Assembly: GCA_034505235.1 (NCBI GenBank)
Contig: JAPDQY010000008.1
Span: 1 to 64,000 of the forward strand
Source of the DNA: Coneutiohabitans thermophilus
Lineage (GTDB): Bacteria > Zhuqueibacterota > Zhuqueibacteria > Zhuqueibacterales > Zhuqueibacteraceae
DNA length: 64,000 nucleotides
Direction: 5' to 3'
Shown: piece by piece, positions 25,338-33,513 of the stretch
Position numbering within the stretch: position 1 is the first letter of the stretch
How the letters are laid out: each line of letters starts with the position of its first letter
Program-made: the position numbers and the translations under genes
The notes under the pieces: generated by a model
Told to the model about the DNA's origin: nothing
Database searches by the model: none
Seen by the model: only the letters and a program-made list of their open reading frames with translations

Positions 25338-27905
25338 TCATTCGGTTTCCAACCGAATCTCCTGCCGGATGAACTCGCCCCACCCGCCCGCCGCCATCTG
25401 AATCACGAGCACGCGGCCCTGCCGCTCAGCACCCTCCACATTGATGATCTTGCCGGGATTGACCACCTCGAGTTCGTAACGTTCGCCCGCCAAGCCCTCC
25501 ACTTCCACGCTGAGCACCCGCCCCTCCCGTTTGATGGCGATCACCTTCAAGCCCTGATTGTGGTCACCGGTGTTGCTGGTGATCACCGGTGGCAGCAACT
25601 CCACTGTCGGCACGAAATTGACGCTGATGCTGGCACTGTCGCGCAGCAGAAAGTTGACCACCGGTTGAATCGTTTGAGAGGAAACCACCTCGCGAAAAGG
25701 AACGCCCCGGCCATTGATCGTGACGCTCACCATCCGGCTGCCGATGCCCAGCGCCGGCGCAAACTGCACGCTGCAGGGCGGGGCATTGCGCAGGGAAACC
25801 AGAAGCCCGAGCTGCGCTTCCCCGCGGTGAAAGTCAAAATCGCAGGAAGCTTCCCCGGCGCGGAAATTTCGAATCGTCACCCGCTCCCAATCCGCGGGGA
25901 AATGCGGGGCAAAGCTGATCTTCCTTGCGGGAGTGTTCGCGGTCAGGCCGAGCAGGCCGCGCACCAGCGGCAGCACCACGCCGGCACTGCAAAAGCCCTG
26001 ATGTGCCACTGCTTCCTGCGGCCAGATATTCTGTGCGCCCGAAAAAACTTCCGTCACACAGCCCAGCGCATTGTCGAACGTGTGGCGCACGCTCGTGAGC
26101 AATGAGTTGTAACCCTGCAGCGCAAAGTGGTGCTGAAACTGCGCGGTTGCCACCCAACTGGTGAGAAAGGGCCAGACCGCGCCGTAGTTGTAGTTCAACG
26201 GCTCGAATAGCGGACTTTTGTTCGACAAGCTGCGCACGCCCCAATCCGTGCTCAACTCGGCGGCGTTCAGTTTCAGCAGCGTGGCCGCGCTGTGCTCGGG
26301 GTCACCGAGCTGCCACATCAAACCGACAGCGGGCCACGGCGTCACTTCTGCGACTTGCTCGCCACCGGCATTGAATGCGTAGGCGTAGTGCCGGCGCGCG
26401 CTGTCCCAAAATTTGTGACCGAAGGCTGCTTGCGCGCGCTCCGCCACGCGCGCGGCCGTGCGCGCAAAGTTCGGCTTGCCGGCAACCCGGGCGAGATCGG
26501 GCATCACCGTCGCGGCGCGCACCCAAACTGCGGCGAGATAGATATCGGTTTCAATGTCCGTGAGCGAACCGAATTCCAGCGCGCCCAACCCGGCCTGACG
26601 GTTGTCCATCAAGCCGTCGCCATTGGCGTCGGTGGTCAAACACCACTGGAAGGCACGCTGCAGCGATGGCCAGCTCTTCCTGATGAAGGCCGCGTCGCCG
26701 CTGGCGGCATAATAATCGTACATCGCGCAGAGATAGAACGGCGTCGTGTCACCGTGCAAATAGCCGTAGGGATAATCCTGGAACCAATTGAGGTAGCCTT
26801 CCGCCTGTGAAAGCTCATGCGCCATCTTGCCGTCGCGGCGCTGCCATTTCTGCGTGAAGGCCAGCGCCTCCTGCACTGCGGCAAACGCGCCGTAGCTGTT
26901 CATGCTGAAACTGTTGATGTAAGCATCGCCCCCGAAAAACCAGCCAAAACCCGGCCGACCGCTGGTGCCCGAAACCCCGAGTCCCGCCACCAGGCCTTTG
27001 CCCAGCCCGGGATGATCCACGCGCAGGTTGTCATAGGCGACTTTTGCCCATTCGAAGGCGAGATTCAGCTCCCGGTTCGGCGTGGCGATCTGCAGCGTGG
27101 TGGCGCGCAGCCGGCGAAAGTACTCGTAGTTTTCCTGATAATACTTTTCGGGATGGTCGGCCAGTCTTTCGTACACTGCCCGGATGGTTTCGCGCTGCCC
27201 CCTGCCGCCGGCCATAATCAGGGGAATGAACTTGCCACGCACCGCCGCCGGCTGCGGAATCTCGATCTTGAATTGATTGGGCTGATCGGACAGCATGTGT
27301 GCCGGCGTGTAGGAAATGCCGGTGGCGGCGGGCGATCCCAGCCAGGCATGATGGCGGCGCGAGGATTCTGAAATCAAATAGGCTTTCATCCCGTCATCCC
27401 AGCGGGCATACTGGCCGCCCAGACCCGCCGGCCACATCGGCTGCAGCACCGGCAGAAAGCTGCACACGATGGTGAGCGGCGCGCTGGCGTTCACTGCGAG
27501 CAGGATGATCGCACCCGGCTCGGCCAGCGGCGTGATGAAAATGGCACGCAGGGTGAACGATTGATGGGTGAACGTGAGCGTGGTGGCTTCCGGCGTCACC
27601 GCAATATGGCGCACCAGTTCGCCGCCCGTCAGCGGCCGGGTGGAATTGCCGAGCAGAAACGCGAATTCAAAATTGCGAAAAAGTTTGAGCGGATAGGCCC
27701 AGGCTTCGAACGTGCCGCTCTCGAACCCCAGAATGGCAAATTTGCTGCCGGCCTTGTCGAAGTAGGTGCCGGGGCGGGCGGCGCGACTGAGTTCGAGATC
27801 ATTGGCGTGCAGCCGGAATGCCGGAAGCAGGCCTGGCTGGGCCATGGCTCCGGCGAAAGGGAGAAGTGCGCACAGCAACATCACGGTGCTTTTGGATTTT
27901 TTCAT
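25338..27905 (-). CDS. Secreted (alpha/alpha)6-type glycoside hydrolase
   Basis: This 855-residue exported protein has a signal peptide (MKKSKSTVMLLCALLPFAGAMA). A beta-rich domain (about 25-290) precedes an (alpha/alpha)6 barrel (about 300-680) with GRPGFGWFFGGDAYINSFSM, DGKMAHELSQAEGYLNWFQDYPYGYLHGDTTPF, and TDWGVRSLSNKSPLFEPLNYNYGAVWPFLTSW. These align with the enzyme at 18910-22248, but its FGRD is FGGD here, a change at a conserved position. The last 80 residues (VEGLAGERYELEVVNPGKIINVEGAE) match the C-terminal module of that enzyme. ATG at 27905, 14 bases after the malG-like permease stop, implies one operon with the transporter. It probably trims oligosaccharides outside the inner membrane. 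Confidence 0.8.
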   Translation of the reverse strand: MKKSKSTVMLLCALLPFAGAMAQPGLLPAFRLHANDLELSRAARPGTYFDKAGSKFAILGFESGTFEAWAYPLKLFRNFEFAFLLGNSTRPLTGGELVRHIAVTPEATTLTFTHQSFTLRAIFITPLAEPGAIILLAVNASAPLTIVCSFLPVLQPMWPAGLGGQYARWDDGMKAYLISESSRRHHAWLGSPAATGISYTPAHMLSDQPNQFKIEIPQPAAVRGKFIPLIMAGGRGQRETIRAVYERLADHPEKYYQENYEYFRRLRATTLQIATPNRELNLAFEWAKVAYDNLRVDHPGLGKGLVAGLGVSGTSGRPGFGWFFGGDAYINSFSMNSYGAFAAVQEALAFTQKWQRRDGKMAHELSQAEGYLNWFQDYPYGYLHGDTTPFYLCAMYDYYAASGDAAFIRKSWPSLQRAFQWCLTTDANGDGLMDNRQAGLGALEFGSLTDIETDIYLAAVWVRAATVMPDLARVAGKPNFARTAARVAERAQAAFGHKFWDSARRHYAYAFNAGGEQVAEVTPWPAVGLMWQLGDPEHSAATLLKLNAAELSTDWGVRSLSNKSPLFEPLNYNYGAVWPFLTSWVATAQFQHHFALQGYNSLLTSVRHTFDNALGCVTEVFSGAQNIWPQEAVAHQGFCSAGVVLPLVRGLLGLTANTPARKISFAPHFPADWERVTIRNFRAGEASCDFDFHRGEAQLGLLVSLRNAPPCSVQFAPALGIGSRMVSVTINGRGVPFREVVSSQTIQPVVNFLLRDSASISVNFVPTVELLPPVITSNTGDHNQGLKVIAIKREGRVLSVEVEGLAGERYELEVVNPGKIINVEGAERQGRVLVIQMAAGGWGEFIRQEIRLETE

Positions 27906-27919
27906 CAGGACTCCCGCGC

Positions 27920-28753
27920 TTAACCCTTCATGCCCGTGAGCGTGATGCCCTGCACAAAATAGCGCTGTGCCAGAAAGAAGACGAGCACGATGGGCAGCAT
28001 CACGATCACCGCGGCCGCCATTTGATGCGTCCAATCGAGCGCGTAGATGGTGCTGAACGCCGCGATGCCCAGCTCCACCGGCCGCATCTCGGTCTGGTTG
28101 GTGACGAGCAGTGGCCAGAGAAAATCCTTCCAACTGTTCATGAAAGCAAAGAGGGCCAGCGTTGCCAGCGCCGGCGTGGAAAGCGGCAGAATGATGCGAC
28201 GGTAGATGGCAAACTCACCGGCGCCATCCAGGCGCGCGGCTTCTTCCAATTCTTTGGGAATGGTCAGGAAAAATTGCCGCAACAGGAAAATGCCCCAGAC
28301 GCTCGACAGGCCGGGGGAGATCAGTGCGGCGTAGGTGTTCATCCAGCCAAAGGCCACGATCAGTAGAAAGGCGGGAATCAGCGTGACGATCGCCGGCACC
28401 ATCATGGTGGCGAGATACAGGGCAAAGAGGCGATCGCGCCACCTGAAGCGCAGGCGGGCAAAGGCGTAGGCCGCCATCGAGCAGAACAGCAGTTGCCCGG
28501 CCACCGAAAAACTCGTGATGATGATGGTGTTCAGAAAAAACCTGCCAAACGGTTGCAGCGCCATGGCCTCGGGATAGTTTTGCCAGCGCGGCGCCTGCGG
28601 CAACAGGCGCGGTGGATATTGAAACACCTCCGTGTCCGTCATCAACGAGGTCGAAACCATCCACCCAAAGGGCAGCAGCATGGAAAAAGCAAGCGCGAAC
28701 AAGACGGCATGGCGTGCGAGCCGGAGGAATTTTTTGGGCAGCGCGCTAAGCAT
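27920..28753 (-). CDS. Carbohydrate ABC transporter permease, MalG type
   Basis: This 277-residue inner-membrane permease belongs to the CUT1 family. Six hydrophobic segments are visible, and the cytoplasmic EAA loop that docks on the ATPase reads ELEEAARLDGAGEFAIYRRI. The C-terminal GITLTGMKG is the usual MalG ending. It overlaps the upstream fused permease gene by 8 bases. No ATPase gene is in the locus, so a shared MsiK/MalK-type ATPase elsewhere is presumably used. Confidence 0.92.
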   Translation of the reverse strand: MLSALPKKFLRLARHAVLFALAFSMLLPFGWMVSTSLMTDTEVFQYPPRLLPQAPRWQNYPEAMALQPFGRFFLNTIIITSFSVAGQLLFCSMAAYAFARLRFRWRDRLFALYLATMMVPAIVTLIPAFLLIVAFGWMNTYAALISPGLSSVWGIFLLRQFFLTIPKELEEAARLDGAGEFAIYRRIILPLSTPALATLALFAFMNSWKDFLWPLLVTNQTEMRPVELGIAAFSTIYALDWTHQMAAAVIVMLPIVLVFFLAQRYFVQGITLTGMKG

Positions 28754-31025
28754 AGTCCACCTGCCTTCCCAACAGCCGGAACTGCAGCCAGGTGGCGATC
28801 ATGATGATCACGAACAAGACCATCGACATGGCCGAGGCATAGCCCATGCGCAGATTGGCCCAGGCGGCCTGATAAATGTGATGCACCACCACATCGGTGC
28901 TGCGCGCCGGGCCGCCGCCGGTCATCACATAGATCGCGGTGAATACTTGAAAGGATCCGATCAGCGAGGTCACGAGAACGAAGAAGGTGGTGGGCTGCAG
29001 CAGCGGCAGCGTGATGGTGCGAAAACGCTGCCAGGCCGAGGCGCCGTCGATCATGGCAGCCTCATAAAACGTTGCGGGAATGCCCTGCAGGCCGGCGAGA
29101 AAAACCACCATTTGGTAGCCCAGCCCGAGCCAGATGCTCATCAGAACAATCGCCAGCATGGCGGTTTGCGGGGAATTGAGCCAGGGCGATTTCGGCAGGC
29201 CGGCGAGATCGAGCAGAAAATTGGCCAGGCCAATTTGGGGCTCGTAGAGCAGCCGCCACACCAGCGCGATCGCAACAAAGGAGGACACGCTCGGTAGAAA
29301 AAACAATGTGCGCAACAGATTGACACCGGCAAACCGGCGGTTGAGCAGCACCGCCACGCCCAGCGCCACCGCCATGCCCAGTGGCACATTGAGGGAATAG
29401 AGCAGCGTGTTCTTCAGCGCGTTCCAAAACAGCGGGTCGCGGAACATTTCAACATAATTGCCGGCGCCCACGAACGGCTTGTCCGGCACGATGATCTCCC
29501 AATCATGCACGCTGAGGTAAACGGCGAAGACGATGGGGGTCAGCAGGAAGACCAGCAAATGCACAAAGGAGGGCAGCAGAAAGAGAAAGCCCTTCCACGT
29601 CTGATCACGGCGCCACGCCATGCCCCGCTGCCGGCGGCCGGCGAATATGCCCGCCAGCATCAGACCCAACGCCAGCGCCGCCAGCGCCAGCAAGCAGCGC
29701 ACGACCTCGGGGTTGCCCCGCAGCACGGCGGAACGGCCGGCACTGCGGGCGCGGATTTGCCGCAGTTTTTCGTCGATGCGCTGCGCCTGGCGGGCAAAGC
29801 TCTCGTCCACCGACTTGCCCTTGAAAAGCACCTCATCGAGGGCATCTTCGAACAATGGTTCGATCTCAGAGAAGCGTTCCACCCGCGAACCCCAGTGCTG
29901 ACGCGCATAGGGCACTTCCGTGAAGAATACTTTTTCCAGGCCGAGCGTGTCGGCCTGCACTTGTTCCAACGCCACGGCTTTCATCGCCGGCAGGCCGATC
30001 AGCATGTCACGGCGCTGCCGCGCCGCGAATTCGCCGGAGAGAAAAAGTGCCAGCTCAACGGCCAGCTCGGGATGGCGGGTGGTGGCGGGCACACTCCAGC
30101 CCGATTCATACAGGACGTTGGCTTTGGTGCCATTCTCGGGCACCGGCAGCGCGGTCACGCCCAGTCTGAGTTGGCCACTCACGAGATAAGGCTGGAATGC
30201 CGGCAGCGACCAGTGCCCGCTGACGCGCATGGCGGCGCGATTGCTGACGAAGAGCGACTGCAGCAGGCCGGAGGTGCGAATCTGTTCATGCGAGCCGAGA
30301 TTGGGCGCCACTTTGTATTTGAGCTGCAAATCGATGATGCGCTGCAGCGCGGTTTTCGTGGGGGCGGAATCGAAATAGCCGGTGGCGCGGCTGCCGTCGG
30401 GTGCGAGCACATCGCCGCCGTGCATCCACACCACCGGCATCCACATGTAGGTCATCTGCGGCCAGATCACCCCGAATTGATCGATCACACCGTCGCCATC
30501 GGTGTCGCGCGTCAGCCGCCGGGCGGCGGCGAGGAACTCGTGCCATCGCCACTGCGCCGGCGGATAGGGCTCGTTCGCTTCATCGAACAGCCGCTTGTTA
30601 TAATACAGCACGAGCGGGGTGAAATCCTTGGGCAGGGCATACAATGCGGAATCGCGCTGCGCGATGGCGAGCACATGGGGAAAATAAACGCTGAGATCGA
30701 AGCCGCGGCGGCGAATATGCGGCATGAGATCGAGCAGCACGCCCTTGCTGACGTAGGCCGGGATGGCGCCGGAGTCCAGCAGGAACACGTCCGGCGGCGC
30801 ACCGGCCACGATGCTGGTGAGAATCTTTTGATCGTAGTTGGCCGGCACCGGTTCGAGCACGGCCCGCACGCCGGGATGCCGGCCTTCGAATTCACGCAGG
30901 ATGCGCGCTTCATATTCGAGATCGCGCGGCTGGCTCGACCAGTTGCTCACGCGCAGGGTGATACCGGGACCGCACACCGCCACGGCCGGTCCGAGGAGAA
31001 ACACCAGCAGCAGCCAGCTTCGCAT
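28746..31025 (-). CDS. Fused solute-binding protein and MalF-type permease
   Basis: This 759-residue protein joins two ABC importer parts usually encoded separately. After a signal-like segment (SWLLLVFLLGPAVAVCG) comes an extracellular solute-binding protein type 1 domain (about residues 22-430; ITLRVSNWSSQPRDLEYEARILREFE, FGVIWPQMTYMWMPVVWMHGGD). A hydrophobic helix near 445-465 and a short basic stretch lead into a CUT1 permease (about 475-759) with the EAA loop YEAAMIDGASAWQRFRTITL. The frame is continuous with no sign of a lost stop. The fusion would tether the receptor to the channel. It partners with the MalG-type permease downstream and starts the sugar operon. Confidence 0.88.
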   Translation of the reverse strand: MRSWLLLVFLLGPAVAVCGPGITLRVSNWSSQPRDLEYEARILREFEGRHPGVRAVLEPVPANYDQKILTSIVAGAPPDVFLLDSGAIPAYVSKGVLLDLMPHIRRRGFDLSVYFPHVLAIAQRDSALYALPKDFTPLVLYYNKRLFDEANEPYPPAQWRWHEFLAAARRLTRDTDGDGVIDQFGVIWPQMTYMWMPVVWMHGGDVLAPDGSRATGYFDSAPTKTALQRIIDLQLKYKVAPNLGSHEQIRTSGLLQSLFVSNRAAMRVSGHWSLPAFQPYLVSGQLRLGVTALPVPENGTKANVLYESGWSVPATTRHPELAVELALFLSGEFAARQRRDMLIGLPAMKAVALEQVQADTLGLEKVFFTEVPYARQHWGSRVERFSEIEPLFEDALDEVLFKGKSVDESFARQAQRIDEKLRQIRARSAGRSAVLRGNPEVVRCLLALAALALGLMLAGIFAGRRQRGMAWRRDQTWKGFLFLLPSFVHLLVFLLTPIVFAVYLSVHDWEIIVPDKPFVGAGNYVEMFRDPLFWNALKNTLLYSLNVPLGMAVALGVAVLLNRRFAGVNLLRTLFFLPSVSSFVAIALVWRLLYEPQIGLANFLLDLAGLPKSPWLNSPQTAMLAIVLMSIWLGLGYQMVVFLAGLQGIPATFYEAAMIDGASAWQRFRTITLPLLQPTTFFVLVTSLIGSFQVFTAIYVMTGGGPARSTDVVVHHIYQAAWANLRMGYASAMSMVLFVIIMIATWLQFRLLGRQVDYA

Positions 31026-31135
31026 GCTCACCACCGGAGGTGAAAAGGTTCGAGACCGCGTCACGCATGATGCCGGGCCGGCCAATGGTCACAATTTTTT
31101 GCATGAAGCGCAAGGGCTTTGTCAAAGCCGGCAAC

Positions 31136-31164
31136 TTGACTTTACCGGCCCGGTTCGCTATTTT
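31136..31164 (+). promoter_or_regulatory. Sigma-70-type promoter for serine hydrolase gene
   Basis: TTGACT (31136-31141), a 17-base spacer and TATTTT (31159-31164): five of six and four of six consensus matches at the ideal spacing. The start codon is about 45 bases downstream. This is the best promoter match I found in the window. Confidence 0.6.
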
Positions 31165-31209
31165 GCGCGCGATTTTTTGTGCAATGGTTCACTTTTATGG
31201 AGAGAGGAT

Positions 31210-32244
31210 ATGCCTGCTTTGTCCGGTTGTTCCCGCCTTCATTCATTCCTGCCGGTCCCCCGCAAAACCGCGCCCTGCAGGACGCGCGCCACGCGGCCGG
31301 CTGCTGCCCTGCGCTGGCGGCTGCTCACTGGAGTGCTGACGCTGGCTGTCCTGCAGGTTGCCGCGGCATCACCGGCGCGTGCGGTGAAGGAAAAAACCGA
31401 TGCCAAACTCACCGCCCGGCTGCAGGAGTTGATCAAGGATTTCAAAGGCGAGGTCGGCATCTATGTACGGCACCTGCCCTCCGGCCGCAGTGCCGCGATC
31501 CGCGCCGACGAACTCTTCCCCACCGCCAGCCTGATCAAAGTGCCGATCATGCTCACCGCTTTTCAAAAAATGCACGACGGTGTTCTCGATTATCACGCCG
31601 ATCTGGTGTATCGCGATTCGCTGTATTATGCCGGCGATGACATTCTGGCCTCGTTCAAAGCGGGTGAAAAAATAAAATTCAGCAAGGTGATCATGTTGAT
31701 GATCACCACCAGTGACAACACCGCCAGCTTGTGGTGTCAGGGGCTGGTGGGCGGCGGGAGCGAAATCAATGACTGGCTGGAGCGCCATGGTTTTCACCAG
31801 ACGCGCGTGAATTCGCGCACGCCCGGCCGGGAGGCGGAGCAGAAAAAATTCGGCTGGGGGCAAACCACGCCGCGTGAGATGGCGGAGCTGCTGGTAACGA
31901 TTCGCGAGGGCCGCGCCGTCAGCCCGGATGCCAGTGAGGAGATGTACCGCACGCTCACCCGCATCTATTGGAACGGCGAAGCGCTGTCGCAGATTCCGCC
32001 CACGGTGCAAACCGCCTCCAAGCAGGGCGCGGTGAATCAATCGCGCTCGGAAGTCGTGCTGGTGAATGCGCCCTCGGGGGATTACGTGTTCTGTCTGATC
32101 ACCAAAAATCAACAGGACGAAAGCTGGCACTATGACAACGCCGGCTTCGTTTTGATCCGCCGGCTCTCCCGCCTGCTGTGGGAATACTTCGAACCCCGGT
32201 CAAAATGGCGCCCGGCACCGGCAGCCCAGAAATGGGCAAAGTAA
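31210..32244 (+). CDS. Exported serine hydrolase, class A beta-lactamase-like
   Basis: This 344-residue protein has a long basic leader and a hydrophobic segment (LLTGVLTLAVLQVAAASPARA, about 38-58) for export. The penicillin-recognising fold is marked by S107-x2-K110 (TASLIK), S168-D-N170 and K271-Q-G in place of KTG. I see no E-x3-N omega-loop element like that of true class A beta-lactamases (the region reads GREAEQKKFGWGQTT), so efficient penicillin hydrolysis is doubtful. A peptidase or esterase role in the envelope is equally possible. ATG at 31210 has GGAGAG upstream. It precedes a metallo-beta-lactamase-fold gene by 44 bases. Confidence 0.8.
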   Translation: MPALSGCSRLHSFLPVPRKTAPCRTRATRPAAALRWRLLTGVLTLAVLQVAAASPARAVKEKTDAKLTARLQELIKDFKGEVGIYVRHLPSGRSAAIRADELFPTASLIKVPIMLTAFQKMHDGVLDYHADLVYRDSLYYAGDDILASFKAGEKIKFSKVIMLMITTSDNTASLWCQGLVGGGSEINDWLERHGFHQTRVNSRTPGREAEQKKFGWGQTTPREMAELLVTIREGRAVSPDASEEMYRTLTRIYWNGEALSQIPPTVQTASKQGAVNQSRSEVVLVNAPSGDYVFCLITKNQQDESWHYDNAGFVLIRRLSRLLWEYFEPRSKWRPAPAAQKWAK

Positions 32245-32288
32245 CTGCGCCGCACCCGCATCCCATGATTGTTGACAAGGACGGCAGC

Positions 32289-33254
32289 ATGCCCTTGCTT
32301 CATCGTATTGCCGTGCCCACGCCCTTTCCCATCGGGCCGGTGAATGTTTATCTCGCCGAGGATGACAAGCTGACGCTGATCGACACCGGGCCCAAATATG
32401 CCCCCGCGCGTGCGGCGCTGCAAGCAGGCCTGGCGGCACGGGGCTGTTCCTTTGCCGACATCGCGCAGATCATTCTCACCCATCACCATGTCGATCACCT
32501 CGGTCTGGCCGCGGAAATCCAGGCGCTGAGCGGGGCCACCGTCCGGACACACGCCGTCAATCTGCCCTGGCTCATGGATTATGAAACGACGCGCCGGCGT
32601 CATGCGGATTTCTACCGCGCCTTTTGGCAGTCCGGCGGAGTGCCCGAGGCGATCATCGCGGCCATGATCAGCGTGAGTGAAGGGCTCGCACAGTTCCGCG
32701 ACCCCTGCGTGCCGGCGCAGCCGTTGCAGGAGGGTGACCAGGTTCACTTCGCCGGCTGCGATTGGCGCGTCTATCACACGCCCGGCCACGCGGGCGGCTT
32801 GATCTGCCTGTGGCATGCCGCCAGCCGCACGCTGGTTTCCAACGATCATCTGCTCAAAGACACCTCTTCCAACCCCATTTTGGAGCCGCCGCTGCCGGGC
32901 GAAAACCAGCGACCACGACGCCTGTGTGATTACCTGCGCGAACTGCAGCGCATGGCCGGCCTCGATCCCGCCATTGCCCGCACCGGTCACGGCGGGGACA
33001 TCGACAATGTCCACGAGCTGGTGGCCGGCCGCCTGCGCTTTCACCGCCAGCGCGCCGAGACGATCTTTGATCTGATCGGCACGCGCACCGTGAGCCTGTG
33101 GCAGCTCACGCAGGAAATGTTCCCCGCCCTGGAAAACGGGGCGGATTTTTTTCTGGGGATTTCCGAAGTGCAGGGTCATCTCGACCTGCTCGAAGATGAG
33201 CGGCGCGTGGAGGCCATCCGCCAGCAGGGAAAAATCTGCTGGCGCCGAACGTAG
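32289..33254 (+). CDS. MBL-fold metallo-hydrolase
   Basis: This 321-residue cytoplasmic metal-dependent hydrolase has the metallo-beta-lactamase fold. The H65-x-H67-x-D69-H70 motif is seen in LTHHHVDHLG, the third-ligand region in YHTPGHAGG, and a further aspartate in SNDHLL. A C-terminal helical extension (DYLRELQRM... LWQLTQEMFPAL...) resembles the LACTB2/glyoxalase-II-like branch with a winged C-terminus. The substrate is unknown. I prefer ATG at 32289 (AAGGA 7 bases upstream) over in-frame ATGs at 32265 and earlier. It follows the serine hydrolase in the same direction. The stretch 33255-33513 before the convergent ABC-F gene shows no convincing gene. Confidence 0.85.
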   Translation: MPLLHRIAVPTPFPIGPVNVYLAEDDKLTLIDTGPKYAPARAALQAGLAARGCSFADIAQIILTHHHVDHLGLAAEIQALSGATVRTHAVNLPWLMDYETTRRRHADFYRAFWQSGGVPEAIIAAMISVSEGLAQFRDPCVPAQPLQEGDQVHFAGCDWRVYHTPGHAGGLICLWHAASRTLVSNDHLLKDTSSNPILEPPLPGENQRPRRLCDYLRELQRMAGLDPAIARTGHGGDIDNVHELVAGRLRFHRQRAETIFDLIGTRTVSLWQLTQEMFPALENGADFFLGISEVQGHLDLLEDERRVEAIRQQGKICWRRT

Positions 33255-33513
33255 ATGCCCACCAACCCGAGCGTCACCGGCAGCAGCCCGCAGAAGCGCG
33301 CTTCACCGCCGATGTCTCCTCCTCTTCCTTCAGCGAAGACGGAGGTCAAGTTTTGGGGGCGCGTCTTCGGGCTGTTGCGAGCGCTGGCACCCTTTTCCGC
33401 TTCGGCTTGTTCAAGATATGTGTCGCGGTATGAAATCGGGGTGGTGTTCCACAACGCTGGGGCAGGCATGGTGGGGAAAATGGAAAACCTCGTGCCGTCT
33501 TTTTCTCTCCCGT

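Noticed and set aside
31210..33254. Serine hydrolase plus metallo-beta-lactamase fold protein as an antibiotic-resistance pair.
   Set aside because: The first lacks a clear omega-loop glutamate and the second belongs to a broad hydrolase branch; nothing ties them to beta-lactam resistance.
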